Notes under the pieces: generated by a model
Told to the model about the DNA's origin: nothing
The model's database searches: none
What the model saw: the letters and a program-made list of their open reading frames with translations, nothing else
Origin: Straminergon stramineum
Taxonomy: Eukaryota > Streptophyta > Bryopsida > Hypnales > Calliergonaceae
Assembly: GCA_963920665.1 (NCBI GenBank)
Contig: OY987272.1
Coordinates: 1,989,001 to 2,053,000 of the forward strand
Direction: 5' to 3'
Length of the DNA: 64,000 bases
In this document: positions 57,185 to 64,000 of the stretch, piece by piece
Numbering within the stretch: the stretch's first letter is position 1
Layout: each line of letters opens with the position of its first letter
Made by a program: the position numbers and the translations under genes

Positions 57185-59129
57185 TAGCTACTCTCGCCTT
57201 GACTCACTAGTGCTCGCGTGGATGACCTTGGAGTTGCCTTCGGGGTGGCCTTGATGGGGATCATCCGTAACGCCGCCCGGGTCTATATCTTCCGAATTTC
57301 CGGAGGAGAGTATTCCGCTTCTTCCTCGTCGTCGTCCTCCGATCTGGTTCGGTACTCTTCCTCCTCAGATTTCTCAATCTGAGTTATCTCCCTCTCGTTC
57401 TCCTCGCCTGGAGACGTCTCATCCAACACGATGGGCTCAATCTCCTTCCTTGGTTGTTGTTCCTCCACCATATGCTCGAACTCCTCCAAATGAGACCGGG
57501 CCGAATTCAACAACCCCCCAATCCGCTCTATCAATTGGCCACGGGCTTGGGTGTGCGGTGTCGGTAGCGGCTCCTTTTCCGGAAGGTTGAACACTAGGAC
57601 AGGTGGAGACACCGTAATCTCTAGAGGCGCCAACTCCCGTCTTGTATCTGGCTGCATGCTTGGCTCAGGTGCTGACTTCACGCTCCCCCGGATTGTCTTC
57701 TCCAGCTGCTTGGAGAAGGGTTCTGTCGAGTACCGAAGAGTCTCCCGCGGGGCTTCCGGTTTTGAAGTTAGCGGCATTGAGGCGGTGAGCTTGACGGGTG
57801 TCTCTGTGTCAAAATGGATCTCTGGAAAGTTGGAGAAGTCCATTACCCGGTCAGGGCCGATCCGTCCAAGCAGCTGCCTCATCTCCTTGAGTGTGAGCTC
57901 CATCCGTGAGGAGAAGTCCACGAGTATTTGGATGACCTTGGATCCGGTGAGGTGCCCTTCCTCGGTCAACCGGCTCTGGGTTAGAGCCGCCTTCATCACC
58001 ATGTCTTCCGGCTTGTCTACTAAGCCGGATAAGTTCTTCAACAGCTGCATTTGCTTTGCTGCAGCCATCTCCCCTTGCGCCTAGCTCAGTCTTGCCTGAA
58101 GATCCACTTTCTCCTTCTCCAAGGTTATGATCTGCCTGTCCTTCCGCTCGAGGACTTCCGGATTTGGAAGTTTCTTCAATGCGTCGAGGATGTCTTCCGG
58201 TTCCGTCTTCAACTCCTGGCCTATCCTCCTGAGCAGATTTGTCAAGCTCTCATGGTACTCTTGCGCTTGGAGTACCCAGTTGAATCCGGTTTTGAAGAAC
58301 CCGGATATGCTTCCTTCCTCCTCTTCGGAGATCCTCTGTTGAGCCGAAAGCTTTCCCCGTGATGTCGGATCCGTCGACTTCTAGTGCTTCCGCTCTAAGG
58401 GTTGCTCGTCCTCTTCCGGATCCTCCTCCTCTTCCACCGGCGGCTTCTCCACCGTCACTTCTTTCATTAGGCCGTATAGAGGATGGTTGCTCCGGTGATG
58501 TACTCCACTATTTCCGCATTGCTGAGAAGCTTTGCATGGTGGTAGAGATGGAAAAGATACGGCCCTATGGGGTTGGTCTTTCCCTTTCCCACGTTGGCGG
58601 CAAGCTTGGCGACTACGGAGCCAATCACCTTGCCCCAATTGACTGGTCTACCCTCAAAAGCACCAAAGATGGTGTTTGCTACCGTAACCATAACCCGGAT
58701 AGGCTTTTCCGGATACAGGATAGGGATCAGGAACTCTAGGACATGCCTATGTCGTGGATCTAGGCAGTCACTAATTGCATACCCTTCCTTAGAATGGGTA
58801 GCGTTCTTGAACTTTCCTACCGTAAACTTGTCCGTCCAGGAAGCTAAACCGGATCCCTTCTTGGAAAATCCGTAGACCTTAGCCCAGACTTCATCAGTCC
58901 AGGTTTGAGGCCTTCTTCTCACTGTCAACTCATATTGGTTGGAAGCTCCTGTTATCAGCTCCTGAATCATCCGGTCGTTCTTTACGGTCCACGGCCGCAT
59001 GAACAGATTGACATACCCTATCTCACTAAGGTCATCCTCTAGCTGGGATCTGTCTCTCAGCCTTTCTGGAATGGTTGGACAAACCATCCAGCTGGTGACC
59101 AAAGTCTTCTGGATATCTCCCTTCGCCAT
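57185..59129 (-). pseudogene. Gag-like / plant transposon protein of element B
   Basis: It is homologous along its length to 8171-10135, starting at ATG 59129 (MAKGDIQKTLVTSWMVCPTI) and ending at the stop at 57185-57187. The length is not a multiple of three, and the frame changes near 58470, where a coding stretch ends GATILYTA. TAG at 58381-58383 (CGG in A) and TAG at 58081-58083 (TGG in A) also break it. The parts missing in A are intact here and the reverse, so the two decayed independently. Order of parts: globular N-terminus, acidic linker, coiled coil, acidic tail. Confidence 0.6.
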
Positions 59130-59555
59130 CTCAAACCACTCTAAAATCTGAACAAACTATCACCTCTCACCCGAGCACTAACTAACTACTCTTTCACTCA
59201 GCTATGCGCGCACAAAACAGTTGTGGGAAAAGAGGAAGAACAAATGACAGTGGCAGGGTTAAGTACCCGTCAAAATACTGACCGTTCGTAAAGCGGACCG
59301 TTTACCTGTAACGGGTCCCTATTTCTAGACCGGAAGTCTAGACAGTAGGCTGTTGCTATTCGGGTTTCCGGAATCTGGATCCGGCTTGGATCCCGTTACG
59401 GATTAGTTGGAGTATCCTCTTAGTCTTATTGAGTTGTTTAGGCTAAGAGGGTTCTAATCCTTTTTGTCTATTAGAAGTTTTGCAACATTCTATTTAGTTA
59501 TGCCCTCATAAATATTAACAAGGTGATTTCTAAGATTACGGCTCGCGACACCGAG

Positions 59556-59711
59556 TATAGTTTGGAACAACAAATTTCCCTTTCAATTGTCAGTCCAGAG
59601 TTTGAAGACTTTTGTCAGTGTGATGGTAGTGATAGTGTGGATTGGTTTGGTGAAGTGATCATTCTTCTCAGCTCTAACTCAGAGAGTGATGTGGAGATTA
59701 GAGATGATTGA
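59556..59711 (+). pseudogene. Coding exon split by element B, right part
   Basis: It continues the frame of 51193-51447 after removal of element B: YSLEQQISLSIVSPEFEDF ... SNSESDVEIRDD and a stop at 59709-59711. The tail is acidic and Ser-rich. It ends 220 bases before the start of the ParB/methyltransferase-like gene 2, so it is probably the last exon of a separate gene. Confidence 0.5.
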
Positions 59712-59931
59712 GTGTAACTCATTCTTTTGTATTTAGATACATTCTCTATCTAATGTGGAGTCTACAGCATGTTCTTGGTAATTAACATGTTTTATATATT
59801 TCATTATAAGTGTTGTTGGACTTTTGGTTTCAGTAAAGTGAAATTTTGTTGGTTTTCACATAGAATTTGTGTTCTTCTTTTCATTCTCCCATTTAAATGT
59901 TCTTCCTTCTCTTCTTGAATTGGCTTTATAG

Positions 59932-62900
59932 ATGGATGTGTCGCCTATCAATCAAACACAAGAAGACACATTAATAAAGACTCCAGGGATTGATGACACC
60001 ATGCAACCTGAAATCGGCATGGAGGAGGAAGGACAATTCATGGAGGAGGATGTGGTTGGTGAGGAGGAGAAGGAGTTGTTAGAAGATGACCTACACCGGC
60101 TGTAAAAGGTAGACTCCGTTTCAACTATCAATGCTTTGAGAATGAAGCCAAAGAAAACCTTTCGACTTTCAATACCCCTTTGTAGGCTTGTCGCTATGCC
60201 AATGGTACGTCCCACGCTCTCGTGTGACATACAACTGCTGGAGCGGGAATTTGCTTGTGGCTACCGGGATGGGGCAGCCGTCTTCTATGTATCCACTACG
60301 AATGAGGCCAGAGAGAGTGCGGTGTTCATGACACAAGAGATGGATGACTCGGATCCTCTTTGGAAGCAGAAGAACGATACCTTTGAGGAGTATGTGGATT
60401 CCGAGTTGGCGTTGAAGTTTCTGAAGAATATGAAGTTCTTCATTTGCGATGGAAATCATTGACGCTTGACTTGGATGAACATCATCTCAAGGATGTATTC
60501 CACGAACCCTGATTGGCATTATGTAGTGGACTGCATACTATTGGACACGAAAGGGAAGATCGAGCTTGTCAGGCAAGTTATGCACAACATCAACAAGTGA
60601 GTACATGATTCACATTTGGATTTTGAAATGAATGTTGTAGGGGGGGCGTATTGTCGTGTCATTTTTTGATGGAGTTCTAAAGACATGGTCCATTCAAAAT
60701 CATGCAGATCGACAGAGGATTCACATGTGAAGACAAACTTGGTACATACCCTATATCGGGTTCAGAAGTACAACCTTCTCCCGATAGAGAGGTTCAATGA
60801 AATGTTGCGACCATCGGAGAGGAAGAGATGTGTCTTCCAACCACAAAGAAAGACTTGGTACTCCATGCTAGCAGAGGTGTTCACCTCATTTGTCTTCAAG
60901 GTGAGATTGGAATTAGGAAACTATTCCACTTCATTTTTGTGGTCCTCTAAGTTATGAAATGACTTGCTTTATTCAATATTTCAAAAGTATTTGGATTTTG
61001 GCAGCACGAAATTGCTTTGGCAATAGATGCAACCCTTAGAAGATACCATGAGACCACACCAATTGATGAGAAGTCCGTGGAAGGGGCCGCTCACGCCATG
61101 AAGGTAGGGGCGAAGGAGAAAAACGTGAAGCTCTATGTCAAGATGATAAAGTTGTTGACAATGGCCAATCCTACTCATGGGGTTGGATTTCTTCAAGAAG
61201 TGAGTACACAAATTTCAGAAATTATGTCATGATTTGTTTTCTCTTCAAGTTGGGACTATAGTTTAAACATATGAGAACATTACTTTTTGTTGGCACAGGT
61301 GGAGAGGCATTGGAGCTCCAACAAAGTGCCAAAAATGACCTTGGAGAAATTGCAGATGGTAGCCACCTGCAACACCATAGCCGACCACAAGGTGAAATTC
61401 CTGAAATGGTGGAACTCTTCACTTCCATCTCGAGAAGCGAGGAAGTTCCCTCCCAAGTCTGTCTTTGAAACACACCTCGGACCTTTCTTAAACAAGTGTG
61501 TTTGGTATGCGGGGGTAAGTATACTTGTATCTAAAGTTAGTGAATTCAATGGAATGATGTATATTGTCCAATAACCATAATTGTAATTAATTATGACTCT
61601 TTCATCTCCTTCATTTATACTATGTTAGTCACACTGAATGATTTTTCTAGATCGAAGATGTAGCAGTGGAGTACTTCGAGGGGGTGGTCAAACAAGACAA
61701 CATCAAAATAGACATGAATGTCTCGCAAAAACCAAAGACCTTACAGGAGTACGTGGAGGGATGGAGGAGGAAGATTTGGGACCAAGGTTTTGGACCATAC
61801 TTCAAAGGGGCAAATTACTTCAAGAAAGGGGACTCCTTCATGAATCACAAGGGGTCAAACTTGACAATCAGAAGGGTTCTTTTCAGGTATGATTGTAGTT
61901 CATTACAACTTAAGGACATTACATGTCTTCCAATACTGTAAAAGATCGCTCCATGTAGATATTGTGGTCGTATTGGTTCTCTTCCAAGGTTTTCAAATGC
62001 TCTGATTATTTGTATAGTTGAAGGATCTTCAAATTGCATTACGGTGGATGACAAAGTGCTCCCACTCTTCTGATTTGCATCTACATTTGTCCGCTTGACC
62101 TTAATGACCATAAGTTCTTGCACTATAGATACTTCAAGTACGAGCTAGAGGCAAAGGGTGCAATCGATCGTAAGGAACTACCTCCGTTCTTGTCCACCCG
62201 GCTCGATCGAAGCTCCACCAACTACATGTTCACACCAAGCCACATGAGAACATTCACCACGGCTCATCTCAGTGGAGGAGCGTGGTATTTGGACTGTGCA
62301 TTGGCATTCACTCATCCGTCTGAGGTGGAGCTTCGGGCATCTTTGGATGGCAAAGGTGCCATCAATTTGGACGTAGATGAGTTCTTGGGCATGACAAATA
62401 GGCAAAGGAGGAAGGCCATTGCGAAGAGGGACGCAAATGATAGAATGAAGGAGGTGCGGGTCCAAGTTCTTCTCACCGCTAAGGAAAAGAGGGAAGCGGA
62501 GCAACTAGCCAAGTTGGCAGAGAAAGAGAAGGAAAAGGAAAAAGAGAAGGAAGAAAAGGCCAAGGCCAAAGGCAAGAAGAAGGTCGAAGCCAACAACCAA
62601 AATCCAGCATCTTCCACGGTGGATCAAGGCTCTGAGATGCAAGCCAAATCTCAGAGCGGAATCAAGAGGAAGGCCACTCTCTCGCAACTCACACAAGACG
62701 TCATTACTCATGTCACACAGGTGATAGTTCTTAGTGAAGATGATTTAACCAAGTCTGAGGATTTAATCCTCAACATCTCCATCGAAGACCTTGTAGACGA
62801 CATGGAGTCCAAGAATCCGACATGCTACAAAGAAGTCTTGGCCTTTCTCAAGAAGGTAATGTTCTTAGAGTTGAAATTAAAAATGCATTTCCATGTTTGA

Positions 62901-64000
62901 ATTATTGTGAATATAGGGTATGCTCATCATTTGTTTCTTGATTTTCTTTATAATGGTAGTTGTCAGGGGTAAAGCCTCGCATGTTCTACGGTGTGCCAAG
63001 TGCTAGGCCGGGGGTGGATGTCGTGTTTTTTGACTGCTCGGAAAACTTGCCAGTGCCGGGGCTATCTTCTTCGCCAGGAGAGGTGTTGGAATGGAACGAA
63101 GATTTGGAAGATGAGGCTCTCCAATCTGCATTCAATTTCGCCTTGAAGCACCTACAGGACCATGGATGCATGATAGTGTTTCACTCGTGGAGTGCCAAAG
63201 CTAAGTCCGACATCGCTGGATTGTGTCAGACATATCAGATGGTCAAGAAAAAGGAGTGGATGGGCATGAACCGCATGCACTTGACCTCGGCTATAGACAA
63301 TTCCAAAACGGTAAATTCCATTGGACCTCTATAGTATTCACAACCACTTCATAGTGCATTATGTTCCTTGCATTCCTCATGATTCTATACCTCTTTGGGA
63401 TGATTGCAGACGCAAAAATTTGGAATCACCCTTGTAGTGAGGGACTTAGGTGCAAAAGGCGAGTCCAATTTCTCATTTAGACGCACACCAACGATGAAGA
63501 AAGCTGGTGTAGACATTGCACAAGACGACATGTTGATGAACTATACCCATCCAGATGACATGGCAATGAGCGGTGGAAAGCCATAGCGGGGTGCTCGCGA
63601 GAAAGACCCACGATTCTTCCAAATCCTATTGGAAGCTACGACCGTCGAAGGCAATTTGGTGTTGGATTGTAGTGCATCCACAGGTTAGGGGTGAACTTCC
63701 ATTAGTTGTATTCCAAACCGTTACTTATGGTGGAAGTCTTTGAAATAATAATTTTTTTCTCTTGCTTTCAAGTGCATCAATTATCGCTTGCCGTAGAATA
63801 GGCCGCCACATTGTGGCTTTGGAGGAGAACAAGGACATTTTCGATGCCATCCTCACCCCGATGAAAAAGTCCACTCCGCCCGTGGTGGCGACACAACCAC
63901 AGACAATTGCTTTGGTTTCACAAGATCTAGACGATATGCTCGTCGTACCTTGGAAATTCACTCGGAAGGGAGAATTCAATAAGTAAGTTGGGACTTTTAA
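59932..64000 (+). pseudogene. ParB-like / DNA-methyltransferase-like gene 2, nine exons, runs off the window
   Basis: Exons can be placed by clean GT-AG borders at about 59932-60595, 60708-60900, 61005-61199, 61299-61514, 61651-61886, 62129-62855, 62961-63310, 63410-63683 and 63773-63982. Exon 1 ends with a ParB/sulfiredoxin-like motif, KFFICDGNH-stop-RLTWM. The stop is TGA where CGA (Arg) is expected. Exons 2-6 are helical and charged, with a long Lys/Glu helix (KEKEKEKEKEEKAKAKGKKK). Exon 7 has GVDVVFFDCSENLP, in the place of a DPPY-type motif IV. Exons 8-9 give NLVLDCSAST, then SIIACRRIGRHIVALEENKDIF, a motif I-like strand-loop-helix. The order motif IV then motif I is that of beta-class N4/N6 methyltransferases. 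Key residues differ, so catalysis is doubtful. TAA near 60103, TGA near 60462 and TAG near 63584 interrupt it, and one base seems missing at the last acceptor. Confidence 0.6.

Larger units (their letters stand above)
51448..59550 (-). mobile_element. 3.5-kb TGTCG...CGACA element B, split by a nested insertion
   Basis: Its ends match element A (TGTCGTACGCGTAGCATG ... GGCTCGCGACA). It is flanked by the 5-bp repeat CCGAG at 51443-51447 and 59551-59555. Without the nested element (52044-56665) and its duplication it is about 3476 bp, close to the 3486 bp of A. It carries a decayed gag-like gene on the minus strand. It is inserted in a coding exon (51193-59711). Confidence 0.85.

Noticed and set aside
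60106..60459. Minus-strand frame opposite exon 1 of gene 2
   Set aside because: It is a shadow of the ParB-like exon, which has splice borders and a motif.

Overview
The window reads as nuclear DNA of a land plant. Short interstitial tracts of the plant telomere repeat (TTTAGGG) are present, genes are split by short GT-AG introns, and the mobile DNA is of plant type: hAT transposase, TG...CA elements with 5-bp target duplications, a DUF7869-type gene. The gene families suggest a seedless plant, possibly a bryophyte, but that is inference. Nothing bacterial or organellar is seen. There is one 200-base assembly gap (36231-36430). No rRNA, tRNA or CRISPR array was recognised.

Layout. 1-2234 is the left copy of a direct duplication whose right copy is 31821-34054; it carries the 5' part of a kinase-like gene. 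2235-3646 is an element with a broken gag-like gene. 3939-4232 is a long hairpin. 4511-6588 (minus) is a split gene with an FCP1/NIF-type HAD phosphatase domain. 6786-15664 (minus) is a decayed gene with a ParB-like motif and a methyltransferase-like motif I, broken by a 3.5-kb element (7071-10556, target duplication GACAC) and a 1.1-kb solo-LTR-like element (12367-13467, target duplication CTCTC). 15.7-23.8 kb is mostly non-coding and holds many copies of a near-perfect palindrome that also occurs in the introns of the two genes before it. 23829-26672 is a DUF7869-type pseudogene. 27170-28625 is a second, internally deleted copy of the 2235 element abutting a hAT transposase fragment. 29480-30402 is a TTAA-flanked, piggyBac-like non-autonomous element.

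30.8-46 kb holds two head-to-head gene sets. Going left (minus strand) come a zinc-finger/Gly-Tyr-rich gene and an intact kinase-like gene. Going right (plus strand) come a zinc-finger/coiled-coil/RING-H2 gene and a hAT transposase gene. Each of these four genes has a CGGAC/GTCCG-rich block a few hundred bases upstream of its start. 46404-48014 (minus) encodes a FLYWCH/WRKY/GCM-like zinc-finger protein. 51448-59550 is a second copy of the 3.5-kb element (target duplication CCGAG), itself split by a 4.6-kb LTR-like element (52044-56665, target duplication GCACC). From 59932 to the right edge runs a nine-exon relative of the ParB/methyltransferase-like gene.

Almost every gene-like region carries premature stops in an otherwise preserved frame. 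Most can be explained by C-to-T (or the complementary G-to-A) changes, and several are confirmed by comparing copies within the window. This fits old, heavily methylated mobile DNA. The kinase-like gene (30852-32333) and the zinc-finger gene (46404-48014) are the only long genes that stay open.
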